The notes beneath the pieces were generated by a model, which saw only the letters and a list, made by a program, of their open reading frames with translations, searched no databases and was not told the DNA's origin. Shown in pieces: positions 7,769 to 15,134 of a stretch of DNA of 19,902 bases; position 1 is the stretch's first letter, and every line of letters begins with the position of its first letter. Where the stretch lies: assembly GCA_046160675.1 (NCBI GenBank), contig JBJXHH010000232.1, positions 1 to 19,902 of the forward strand. Direction: 5' to 3'. Both the position numbers and the translations under genes were made by a program. Origin of the DNA: JACMJP01 sp046160675. GTDB lineage: Bacteria; Bacteroidota; Bacteroidia; Chitinophagales; BACL12.

Positions 7769-8692
7769 TTAATGAAAACGAAAAGCAAACAATTCTTTGA
7801 ATTCTTTCAGCTCTTCATGAAGAGTTCTTTCCTTGCATGAAATATATTTCCACAACAGTGAATCCTTACTTACTTTATTTCCACCAAGTTGTAAATGCTG
7901 GTCAACAAATATTCTTTCACACCCCGGATACAGATCAATAATCACTTCCGCAATATCATTAATAGCGAGGTTTTTAGTTATACAGTTATACATGCCGTTC
8001 GGTATTAAATTAAAAGGAAGTTCAGAAATTACTGAAGCAACTTCGCTGATGTGAATAAATGCCCTTGTCTGTGCACCTGTTCCATGGATAGAAATGCGAT
8101 TCTTAAAATTTGCCTGCAGCATAAAATTATTAATTACGGCATCGAACCTCATAGCATCACTATAACCATATACATTACCACAACGGATGATAAGAGTTTC
8201 TATTTTCTCAAACAGGCGACGCACATGTTCTTCCCCTCTCAGTTTTGAAATGCCATAGTAGGTCTGCGGGTTAGGAATTGTTTGTTCTGTAGATGCTTCC
8301 TCACTTCTTCCATAAACAGAGGCGCTGCTCAGGTAAATAAATTTTTTTACGTTGCTTTCTTCTACCGCATAAACTAATTCAGCCGTTCCCCAGTGATTGA
8401 TCTGCTCAAAAAAATGGGGATCCTGGTTTGCAAAAGGTGTAATTACTTTTGCGGCCAGGTGAAATACAACATCAATATTCTGCAATGATTTTTGCAATGT
8501 TCTGCTGTCAAGTAACTCTGCTTTTATAAAATTGAGTTTTTCCGAACCTTCCAATTTTCCAAAAAAAATGTGTTCATTATGCCGGCTGAGATTGTCATAT
8601 AAAACAATTTTAGATACAGCATCATTTTTTGCAAGTTCCTTTGCTAAAGCAAACCCAACATACCCTGCACCGCCTGTTATGAGAATGTTCAT
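7769..8692 (-). CDS. NAD-dependent epimerase/dehydratase (extended SDR)
   Basis: A 307-residue extended short-chain dehydrogenase/reductase. The N-terminal NAD-binding loop is TGGAGYVG (6-13), the acidic residue of the second strand is in LYDNLS, the conserved FHLAAK segment is at 77-82, and the catalytic residues are in LSSASVYG (121-128) and YYGISK (Y146, K150). Enzymes of this family modify nucleotide-activated sugars (4-epimerisation, dehydration or reduction) for surface glycans; the substrate here cannot be assigned. Its start ATG overlaps the cysH stop as ATGA, so the two are co-translated. The glycosyltransferases beyond recQ are possible users of the product, but a 137-base gap with its own promoter separates them. 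Confidence 0.9.
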   Translation of the reverse strand: MNILITGGAGYVGFALAKELAKNDAVSKIVLYDNLSRHNEHIFFGKLEGSEKLNFIKAELLDSRTLQKSLQNIDVVFHLAAKVITPFANQDPHFFEQINHWGTAELVYAVEESNVKKFIYLSSASVYGRSEEASTEQTIPNPQTYYGISKLRGEEHVRRLFEKIETLIIRCGNVYGYSDAMRFDAVINNFMLQANFKNRISIHGTGAQTRAFIHISEVASVISELPFNLIPNGMYNCITKNLAINDIAEVIIDLYPGCERIFVDQHLQLGGNKVSKDSLLWKYISCKERTLHEELKEFKELFAFRFH

Positions 8693-9360
8693 AGTTCTTT
8701 TTTTACCAATTCAGTATTCAACCCGCATTCAGTTTTGTTCATCCCGAACCACCTTGCTGATCTTTCATCCAGCATATCAAAATTGAGTTTTCTTGTGCAG
8801 GGTTCACATCCAATACTCATGTATCCTCTATCATCCAGTGGGTGTTTCGGGATGTTACAGAAGCGGATATATTCGTAGATCCTTTTGTTTGTCCAGTTTA
8901 ATATAGGATGGTATCGAATTGCCTTGCGAGTCGTTTTTTCCTCTGTATGGAAAGTTTTTCTGTTCTCATTCTGATCAGCCCTTACGCCATTTATCCAAAC
9001 GTCAAAACTATCAAGTAAAGGTTCCATTGGTTGAAGTTTATTCAAGTAACAACAATATTCCGGGTCACTCGTAAATAATAATCGATCCTGAGCGTCTTTT
9101 TGCATTGATTTTGGGGTTGATGAAAATACATCTATCGTTTGAATGCCAAAAAGTTTTGTGATCTGCTCCTTATATGAAATCGTTTCCGGGAAATGATAAC
9201 CCGTGTTTAAAAAGTAAACCGGTATTGTTTTATCAAACTGGGCTATAATATGCAGGAGAACTGTGCTGTGTGTTTGAAATGAAGAACTTGTAAATAAAGA
9301 AAAGCCTTTTTCTTTATATTTTTTTAACTGTTGTGAAATCTCTGAAATACCTTCTTGCAT
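8689..9360 (-). CDS. cysH: CysH-type phosphoadenylyl/adenylyl-sulfate reductase
   Basis: A 223-residue enzyme of the PP-loop fold that reduces adenylylsulfate (APS) or PAPS to sulfite. The nucleotide loop is the TSSSFQTHS segment (24-32). A Cys-Cys pair at 103-104 and CEPC at C185/C188 make up the four cysteines that bind a [4Fe-4S] cluster in the APS-reducing subgroup, so APS is the probable substrate. The catalytic cysteine is C212 in KTECGLN, where relatives have KTECGLH; the final His is Asn here. Start ATG 9360 was chosen because a longer frame from a TTG at 9426 would run through the upstream terminator. No ATP sulfurylase or sulfite reductase is visible in the window; the next gene is an epimerase, translationally coupled. 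A TACCTTCG sequence at 9386-9393 is a possible degenerate -7 element. Confidence 0.88.
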   Translation of the reverse strand: MQEGISEISQQLKKYKEKGFSLFTSSSFQTHSTVLLHIIAQFDKTIPVYFLNTGYHFPETISYKEQITKLFGIQTIDVFSSTPKSMQKDAQDRLLFTSDPEYCCYLNKLQPMEPLLDSFDVWINGVRADQNENRKTFHTEEKTTRKAIRYHPILNWTNKRIYEYIRFCNIPKHPLDDRGYMSIGCEPCTRKLNFDMLDERSARWFGMNKTECGLNTELVKKEL

Positions 9361-9420
9361 AATAAGCCTTTTCTTCTCTTTGTTACGAAGGTATATAACT
9401 GCAATCTTAAAAAAGTAGTA

Positions 9421-9461
9421 AAACAAAAAGCCCCCGCTTACTTTTCTTCAGCAGGGACTTT
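9421..9461 (-). terminator. Rho-independent terminator downstream of the M23 peptidase gene
   Basis: On the minus strand a 12-bp stem (AAAGTCCCTGCT pairing with AGCGGGGGCTTT, allowing two G-U pairs) surrounds an 11-base purine-rich loop and runs directly into TTTTTGTTTT. The G-U pairs work only on the minus strand, so the direction is clear. It ends the transcript of the M23 peptidase gene and insulates cysH, which starts about 60 bases further on. Confidence 0.82.
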
Positions 9462-9496
9462 ATATTGCAGCCTGTAAATACTCTTGTTTAGGAAAT

Positions 9497-9514
9497 CTGT
9501 GCAATGCTGCACAG
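9497..9514. repeat. Perfect 7-bp inverted repeat CTGTGCA-ATGC-TGCACAG
   Basis: A perfect hairpin with a four-base loop, 18 bases beyond the M23 peptidase stop and before the terminator at 9421-9461. No T-run follows on either strand. It may be a 3'-UTR stabilising hairpin or an operator-like palindrome. Confidence 0.45.
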
Positions 9515-9532
9515 GTTGTGTTGTTTTACTTA

Positions 9533-11005
9533 TTATTCTTTAGTAATCTTTTTTATTACGGTGTTTCCGCCGCTTTCAATTGAAATCATATATACGCCTG
9601 TTGCAAGGTTTCGGATGTCCAGTTCAGCCTGAAAATTGCTTGTCTGAGCCATCAAATGCTGTTGAACAAGGTTCCCTACCATGTCAAAAATTTTAATTGT
9701 AGCATTTTCCAATTCACGGCTGGTGGTAATAGTAATGGAAGCCGAAGCAGGAACAGGATAAACATCTGCTGAGAAATCCTCTCCCATCCTGTTGTAATCA
9801 TCATCATCATCTTTTAATGCAGGATGCAAGTTAAAAGTGTACTCTATGAACTTTCCCCTAAAAGCCGCCTGGAATTTCCAGTCGCCTTCTATATCGGGTA
9901 AAGTATAAGTCCAGTACCAGTAGCTGGCTGCAAAACCAACAGGAAAAGAATATGTCCAGAAAAGATAGGTACTGCCGTCAGGGCGTAAGATGCGGTAACG
10001 GCTATTTAAACCCGTTACAGTCTCACTGAAATATCCAATAAAATGTATCGGGTCGCCGAATTCAAAACTGTTGCTGATGTTAGTTATATGCTCGTCAGGG
10101 CAAGGCTCAAACACCGGTAATTCTGAATGTGTATACAATGCATGAATTTTAGCATCGTTGTATTTGCGCTGTGCCGACCAGAGGGTTGTTCCGCCCATGA
10201 AATTACAAGGCCCGCCGTTAGGATCCCGCAGGTTTTCATCGCCGTCATACACTTCAAAATGCAGGTGAGGACCTGTAGATTGGCCTGAACTGGCAACTAT
10301 CCCAAGGTATTCGCCCTGAGCTATGAATGCACCTACAGCAGAATCAGTAAGTGAGCCTTCTTTCATGTGCCCGTACCAGGTTATGCCGCCATCATCATGT
10401 TCGAGATAAATGGCATTCCAGTCACCTCCGCCAAATCCACAGTTATGATAGTCGTTGCCGTCCTGCTTAAAGGTGATCCAGCCATCTTTTGCGGCCACTA
10501 CTTCTGCATAGTCGCCTTCCACCAGGTTCCAGTCAAAAGGCCAAAGAGCAATATCCTGTCCCTGGTGATTATAGCCTGTAATGTCATACGTTCTTGTACC
10601 GCAGCGATAGTCGAGTAATGAGCCGTACACCGGGTCTTGATCCACAAAGTTGGTGTTGAAGGTGAAAGCATTCCAGTCATAAACCCAATCACCAGTTGCA
10701 AGCTTCAGGGGCCATTTGTATCCCCCGGCAGCAAGATGAGCAGTTGAATGATCGGGTATAATGCCTTGCTGATGAAGTATTTGTGAGTTAGCACGGATGT
10801 TTTCCCAGATGTATGTCCTGTCCTCTTTAGAAAGTGCATCCTCAATATTTACTGTGTGTTCATAAAACCCGGCAGGTTCTATTTCTTCGGGGGCTTGGGA
10901 AATTTCTTCAAGCAGCGCAGCATCGTTTGATACTTTTTGTGCGTAAGTATTCGCATAAAAAAGAATTGCTGTAGCAGCAAACATGATTGTACAATAATGA
11001 TTCAT
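9533..11005 (-). CDS. Secreted M23-family metallopeptidase with T9SS sorting domain
   Basis: A 490-residue exported protein. Residues 1-22 form a signal peptide (hydrophobic core, then TYA before Q23). The M23 (LytM-like) zinc site is complete: HxxxD at H147/D151, H213 in WYGHM, and HLH at 247-249 in GPHLHFE. Such enzymes cut peptide cross-bridges of peptidoglycan or glycine-rich peptides. After the peptidase comes a region of about 140 residues of beta-type sequence (FGDPIHFIGYF, then WYWTYTLPDIEGDWKFQAAF), possibly a binding domain, and then a T9SS type A sorting domain (411-490: YPVPAS, LATGVYMISI, ending KKITKE). The start is ATG 11005; a GTG at 11032 would only add a short extension before the signal peptide. 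It is followed by a terminator and probably transcribed alone. Export to the outside suggests digestion of foreign or shed wall material rather than self-remodelling, which is inference. Confidence 0.9.
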   Translation of the reverse strand: MNHYCTIMFAATAILFYANTYAQKVSNDAALLEEISQAPEEIEPAGFYEHTVNIEDALSKEDRTYIWENIRANSQILHQQGIIPDHSTAHLAAGGYKWPLKLATGDWVYDWNAFTFNTNFVDQDPVYGSLLDYRCGTRTYDITGYNHQGQDIALWPFDWNLVEGDYAEVVAAKDGWITFKQDGNDYHNCGFGGGDWNAIYLEHDDGGITWYGHMKEGSLTDSAVGAFIAQGEYLGIVASSGQSTGPHLHFEVYDGDENLRDPNGGPCNFMGGTTLWSAQRKYNDAKIHALYTHSELPVFEPCPDEHITNISNSFEFGDPIHFIGYFSETVTGLNSRYRILRPDGSTYLFWTYSFPVGFAASYWYWTYTLPDIEGDWKFQAAFRGKFIEYTFNLHPALKDDDDDYNRMGEDFSADVYPVPASASITITTSRELENATIKIFDMVGNLVQQHLMAQTSNFQAELDIRNLATGVYMISIESGGNTVIKKITKE

Positions 11006-11276
11006 ATGAAGATTTTTAGTGATATAATACACGAAATTGCTTTTAAATCCATCTATTCATCAAACCAATTACAGAAGGATTTCTAGGGTTCTAATTATGG
11101 CTACTTGAAGGGGTGCATATAGGAAGCGTTAAGAATGTATTAAAATGTGGGGGCAAAGGCTCTATATTCGGCGCAGTTTTACAACAGGTTGCATCTTATC
11201 CAACTTATAAGCAGGATAATTTTTAACCAAAAAGATATGTATTAACGGGGTTCTACATAGTAAGAGAAAGAAAAAA
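11006..11276. other. Divergent intergenic region
   Basis: This 271-base gap separates two divergent genes and should hold both promoters. I found no exact TAnnTTTG element. The closest on the plus strand are TATATTCG (11163-11170) and TAATTTTT (11217-11224), each with one mismatch and without a well-spaced TTG. No gene, repeat or strong hairpin is visible. Confidence 0.4.
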
Positions 11277-12770
11277 ATGATAGCAACAGATACTACATTC
11301 AGGTTAGTTAAATCGCTGACAAAAAGCGAGAAAAGGTATTTCCGGTTGTTTGCTTCTATTACTGAGGGCGATAAGAACTATATGCGCATTTTTGAGGAGA
11401 TGGATAAACAGATAGTGTATGATGAAAAGAAAATAAAAACGAAGTTCAAAGACAAAAAATTTGTGAATCATTTCACCTACGAGAAAAATTACCTGCAGCA
11501 AATGATCCTCAAAGCATTGCGCAATTATAATACAGGAGAAGAATTACAATACACCAATGCGCTTGCTGATGTAGAGATACTCATGAAGAAAGGGATGCCG
11601 GAGATCGCATTTCCCATCCTGAAAAAATTTAAACTACGTACAAAAGAGGCAGAAAACCTTGCGGAGTATATTGTATTTGCAAGAAGTGAAATGCGTTTTG
11701 CTGCTGCCATGCAGCAGACAGATTGGTTTGCTGAATACATTCGGAGTGGTTATAAGCAGGATGCGGAGATCATTGACAAGTGGAAGTATTCCCTTTTCAT
11801 AATTACAAAGTACAATGAGCTGAATATTTTGAAGGGGAAATACAAATTCATCAACACTAAGTCCTTGCAGAAAGAACTTGAACAGCTTATGCATGAGCCT
11901 GTGTGGGATGGGCTTTTCGACCGGCTCAGTATGAAGGGGAAAGTGGCCTGGTATAATTTTTTTACTCATTATTATATCCTTCGCAAGGAATACAAAACCG
12001 CCTACAGAAATTCAAACGATCAACTGCGTTTCATTAAAGAAAATAATTTGACGGTAGAAGCCATCGGACATTTTAATTTTCCTGCCATTCTTATCAGTCA
12101 TATTGAAACTGCCAGCATTCTTGAGAAGTTTGATGAAGTATATCAGCATTGCGAGCAACTCTATACCCTCATTCATACAAAAGAATATGACAAAGTGCCG
12201 CAGATTCGCAATCAATTTACCATCACATATATTGAAGCAAGCCTTATCAATCTTGCTCTGTGGGGCAAGTTTGAAAGATGTATCAACTTTTTCGCTGAAA
12301 AACAAAAGGAAATGCTTGTGCTCAAAAACCTAATCAGTAATGAGTTCAATATCTCTGCAAATTATTACCTCGCATTGAGTTATTTTGGTACAGGCAATTA
12401 CAGCACAGCACTGGATTGTATTGATAAAGTGCTTGATTTCAGGAAGACAGACAATTATGCAGTTCAGACAGTTCCGGCACAAGCATTATATGTAATGATC
12501 CATCTGGAACTCGGCAACCTTGAGTTTGTGATGAACTACCTGCGAACGTTCAAAAGATATTTTGCAAAACAAATTATTGACATAAAAACTATTAATGCGC
12601 TATCAAAGATATTCAGGGAGTATGTAGCTGCTCATCATGATAAAAGAAAACTCCAGGCAGCAGCTAAAAAATGGTTGGATATTGTGCATGAGTTAAAAAA
12701 AGATGATGATGAAAGAATATTTCTGCGTAATATCCTGATAGAAACATGGATCCTGAAAAAGTTGCAATAA
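11277..12770 (+). CDS. Helical-repeat (TPR-like) protein of unknown function (497 aa)
   Basis: A 497-residue protein with no signal peptide or membrane segment, not assignable to a named family by eye. It looks all-helical; residues 363-387 (YYLALSYFGTGNYSTALDCI and onward) read as a TPR-like helix pair, and the preceding region holds similar aromatic/Leu pairs. The N-terminal block (LTKSEKRYFRLFAS, then a Lys/Tyr-rich stretch to about residue 85) parallels the opening of the 472-residue protein at 2130, and the C-terminus shares MIxxE, YLxxFKxYF (407-429) and the ending WILKKLQ. The start ATG has a purine-rich leader (AGAGAAAG) about ten bases upstream. It appears monocistronic, with a 174-base gap to the next gene. 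Probably a cytoplasmic protein-interaction scaffold; its specific role is unknown. Confidence 0.82.
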   Translation: MIATDTTFRLVKSLTKSEKRYFRLFASITEGDKNYMRIFEEMDKQIVYDEKKIKTKFKDKKFVNHFTYEKNYLQQMILKALRNYNTGEELQYTNALADVEILMKKGMPEIAFPILKKFKLRTKEAENLAEYIVFARSEMRFAAAMQQTDWFAEYIRSGYKQDAEIIDKWKYSLFIITKYNELNILKGKYKFINTKSLQKELEQLMHEPVWDGLFDRLSMKGKVAWYNFFTHYYILRKEYKTAYRNSNDQLRFIKENNLTVEAIGHFNFPAILISHIETASILEKFDEVYQHCEQLYTLIHTKEYDKVPQIRNQFTITYIEASLINLALWGKFERCINFFAEKQKEMLVLKNLISNEFNISANYYLALSYFGTGNYSTALDCIDKVLDFRKTDNYAVQTVPAQALYVMIHLELGNLEFVMNYLRTFKRYFAKQIIDIKTINALSKIFREYVAAHHDKRKLQAAAKKWLDIVHELKKDDDERIFLRNILIETWILKKLQ

Positions 12771-12858
12771 ATCTCTTGTTTTAAGCGTTCCATTAGGACG
12801 GCGTCTTTAAATCTGTACAAATACCGTTGTTCAAAGTTTACAGCTTAAAAAAACATTA

Positions 12859-12883
12859 CCCCTAAAAAGTAATTTTACAGGGG
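12859..12883. repeat. Interrupted inverted repeat CCCCTAAAA / TTTTacAGGGG
   Basis: Nine potential base pairs with a two-base bulge, located 62 bases upstream of the TonB-like gene. It lacks a following T-run. It may be a hairpin in the leader or an operator; the pairing could also be chance in AT-rich DNA. Confidence 0.25.
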
Positions 12884-12944
12884 AATATTATAGTATGGAA
12901 TACTGTTTGAAACAGCATCAATACATGCATTAAAACGGAAGATT

Positions 12945-13718
12945 ATGAATACTGACAAACAAAATGAACAAGAAGCCCGCAGAAAAAGCGCTTTCCTAAC
13001 TTTAACATCAGGAGGTGCTATTCTGGGATTACTTTTTCTATTTGCATTTACACCCCCATTCCCGCCACACGAGGCCGAAGGTTTCCTTATTGATTTCGGG
13101 TTTGATGATTCAGGGATGGGTAGTGAACAAACAGCATCATCAGCTCCCGCTGCAGGTGGCGACGTTGTTACGCATGATGAACCCGTAACTCAGGATATTG
13201 AAGAAACTATAACGCTTCCTGAAAAGAGGAAATTACCGAGTAAGAACAACACCTCAACAACTAATACGAATACAGACTCAAAACCTACTATTAATGAAGG
13301 TGAGTTATTTAATAAAGACAAAAATTTTGAAAACAACGGCAACAGCAATGGTGATAAAGGTGGAACAGGAGATTTTGGCGACCCCAGCGGAATTGAAAAT
13401 GGTGGAAACGGCGGGGATGGCAATGATGGTCCAGGCGGAACAGGCGACAGTAATGTAAGTCTTGCAGGAAGAAAAGTAACTTACAGGCCCCAGATCACAG
13501 GTAGTTATGATGAAGAGGGGCTTGTCGTAATTAAGATCACTGTTGACAGAAACGGGAATGTTGTGAAAGCTGAAGTTGACCGCAGCCAAACACAGATTAC
13601 TGACCCAAATACTATTGCAGAAGACATAGCTTATGCTAAAAAATATAAGTTTGATGTAAAAAGCGGTGGACCGGAATTCCAGTACGGAACAATTAACTTT
13701 AATCACTCAAGGAGATAA
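12945..13718 (+). CDS. TonB-like energy-transducer family protein
   Basis: A 257-residue inner-membrane protein. A short basic cytoplasmic tail (1-14) is followed by one transmembrane helix (about 16-36), then a periplasmic part beginning with a Pro-rich stretch. Residues 100-175 are a low-complexity linker rich in Gly, Asn, Asp and Thr, in place of the Pro/Lys-rich spacer of classical TonB. Residues about 185-257 resemble a degenerate TonB C-terminal domain (EEGLVVIKITVDRNGNVV, then a YAKKYKF segment). Such proteins pass proton-motive energy to outer-membrane receptors, with ExbB/ExbD as partners. In related genomes, exbB and exbD genes often precede this gene type and folC follows; here folC follows but no exbBD is present upstream in the window. 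A good terminator sits 20 bases after the stop. Confidence 0.72.
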   Translation: MNTDKQNEQEARRKSAFLTLTSGGAILGLLFLFAFTPPFPPHEAEGFLIDFGFDDSGMGSEQTASSAPAAGGDVVTHDEPVTQDIEETITLPEKRKLPSKNNTSTTNTNTDSKPTINEGELFNKDKNFENNGNSNGDKGGTGDFGDPSGIENGGNGGDGNDGPGGTGDSNVSLAGRKVTYRPQITGSYDEEGLVVIKITVDRNGNVVKAEVDRSQTQITDPNTIAEDIAYAKKYKFDVKSGGPEFQYGTINFNHSRR

Positions 13719-13738
13719 TATTTACTGGTGAATCTTTT

Positions 13739-13775
13739 AAGCATCTGCCTTACGGCGGATGCTTTTTTGTTTTTA
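13739..13775 (+). terminator. Rho-independent terminator after the TonB-like gene
   Basis: An 11-bp stem AAGCATCTGCC / GGCGGATGCTT (one G-U pair) with a TTAC loop, followed by TTTTTTGTTTTT. This is a textbook plus-strand terminator. The TTG inside its T-run (13767-13769) also lies at the -33 distance from the folC -7 element. Confidence 0.9.
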
Positions 13776-13798
13776 GAACCCTTATAGATTTAATTTTG
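13767..13798 (+). promoter_or_regulatory. Probable folC promoter (TTG, 21 bases, TAATTTTG)
   Basis: TAATTTTG (13791-13798) is an exact Bacteroidota -7 element, with TTTTG-type -33 sequence ending at 13769, a spacing of 21 bases. The ATG of folC begins four bases after the element, so the message is probably leaderless. The -33 element overlaps the T-run of the preceding terminator. Confidence 0.6.
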
Positions 13799-13802
13799 CC
13801 TT

Positions 13803-15113
13803 ATGACGTATGCTGAAACGCTTGCTTACCTCTTCTCACACCTGCCTATGTATCAGCGCATTGGCGCAGCAGCGTACAAAAAGGATCTAACTAATACGCT
13901 AAAACTCTGTTCTCTGCTTAATCATCCTCAGGAAAAATTTCTGAGTATTCATATTGGCGGGACAAATGGGAAAGGATCTGTAAGCAATATGCTTGCATCT
14001 GTTTTATATGAAGCCGGATATACAACAGGACTCTACACATCACCCCACCTGCTCGATTTTAGAGAAAGAATTCGGGTAAATGGGAAAATGTGTGAAGAGA
14101 ATTTTGTGATATCCTTTACCGAAAAAATGCAAAAGCATATTGAAGAAATTCAACCCTCTTTTTTCGAGATAACCGTTGCAATGGCGTTTGATTATTTTGT
14201 ACAAACAAATACTGATATAGCTGTTGTGGAAGTTGGATTGGGCGGAAGGCTGGATTCCACCAATGTCATCTCCCCTCTCCTTTCCATCATTACAAACATC
14301 AGTTATGATCATATGAACATGCTCGGTAATACCCTTGCAGAAATTGCCACTGAAAAAGCAGGCATTATTAAACATCTTAGGCCCTGTGTGATTGGTGAAT
14401 ATCATACAGAAACATTTCCTGTTTTTTTGGAAAAAACTAATATTGAATCTGCGCCATTATATCTAGCCGAAGAAAACGTAAAACTTGAAATTGCCGAACA
14501 TGATCTTGAAAAAGTTATTGTCAATGCGATGTATCTTGATCAACTCATTTATGAAAATTTACAAGTTGATCTTGCCGGAACTTACCAGTTAAAAAACATT
14601 AAGACCGTGTTGCAAAGCATTGAAATCTTGCGACAAAAAGAAATTGAGATTCCTGAAGAAAGTGTGTATGATGGTTTAAGAAAAGTGCAACACAACACAG
14701 GCTTTTTAGGCAGGCTGCAAATACTTTCAAAATCGCCGCTTATTCTCTGCGACTGCGCACATAACAGTGCAGGTTTGCAAGCATTGTTTGAACAGTTGAA
14801 CAAACTATCTTTCAGCAAACTTCATATTGTTACGGGAATGGTGAACGATAAAGACCCTGCTTTGAACCTGAAAGAATTCCCTCAGAACGCTGTTTATTAT
14901 TTTTGTAAACCCAACATCCCAAGGGGGCTTGATGCATTAGTACTCAGTACCCAGTCATCGAAATTCGGTCTTTCAGGTGCTTGTTACACTTCTGTATCTC
15001 ATGCTCTACAATCAGCAAACCAACAAGCTGAAAAAGATGATGTTATATTGATTTGCGGCAGTATTTTTGTGGTGGCTAATGCGCTCGAAACCTTTCAAAA
15101 TCAAAACCAGTAA
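13803..15113 (+). CDS. folC: Bifunctional folylpolyglutamate synthase / dihydrofolate synthase
   Basis: A 436-residue cytoplasmic Mur-ligase-family enzyme that adds glutamate to dihydropteroate and then to folates, using ATP. Visible motifs: P-loop GGTNGKGS (52-59), TSPHLLDFRERI (79-90), VEVGLGGRLDSTN (about 141-153), the segment around ITNISYDHMNMLG with the conserved DHxxxLG, the Mur ligase C-terminal start FLGRLQIL, and CDCAHNSAGLQAL, the C-terminal DxAHN motif. The length is normal for FolC. The start ATG fits the conserved N-terminus (LAYLFSHLPMYQRIG). Driven by the promoter at 13767-13798; the next gene starts 21 bases after the stop, so they may be co-transcribed. Confidence 0.95.
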   Translation: MTYAETLAYLFSHLPMYQRIGAAAYKKDLTNTLKLCSLLNHPQEKFLSIHIGGTNGKGSVSNMLASVLYEAGYTTGLYTSPHLLDFRERIRVNGKMCEENFVISFTEKMQKHIEEIQPSFFEITVAMAFDYFVQTNTDIAVVEVGLGGRLDSTNVISPLLSIITNISYDHMNMLGNTLAEIATEKAGIIKHLRPCVIGEYHTETFPVFLEKTNIESAPLYLAEENVKLEIAEHDLEKVIVNAMYLDQLIYENLQVDLAGTYQLKNIKTVLQSIEILRQKEIEIPEESVYDGLRKVQHNTGFLGRLQILSKSPLILCDCAHNSAGLQALFEQLNKLSFSKLHIVTGMVNDKDPALNLKEFPQNAVYYFCKPNIPRGLDALVLSTQSSKFGLSGACYTSVSHALQSANQQAEKDDVILICGSIFVVANALETFQNQNQ

Positions 15114-15134
15114 CACAAAAAAGTCTTGTAAAGA

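Noticed and set aside
9361..9426. Longer CysH from a TTG at 9426
   Set aside because: That start lies in the T-run of the minus-strand terminator, and the extension is not part of the CysH fold.
12771..12820. Hairpin after the 497-residue protein gene as a terminator
   Set aside because: CGTTCC and GGACG can pair only with a bulge over five bases, outer bases do not pair, and the T-run is short.
13322..13445. Possible tandem DNA repeat in the TonB-like gene
   Set aside because: The similarity comes from repeated Gly, Asn and Asp codons (GGN, AAY, GAY) without a fixed period, so it is low-complexity protein sequence and not a tandem repeat.
13190..13706. Open frames of 77 and 133 codons antisense to the TonB-like gene
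   Set aside because: They are produced by the low-complexity Gly/Asn/Asp codons of the real gene; their Pro/Ser-rich or irregular sequence has no independent support.
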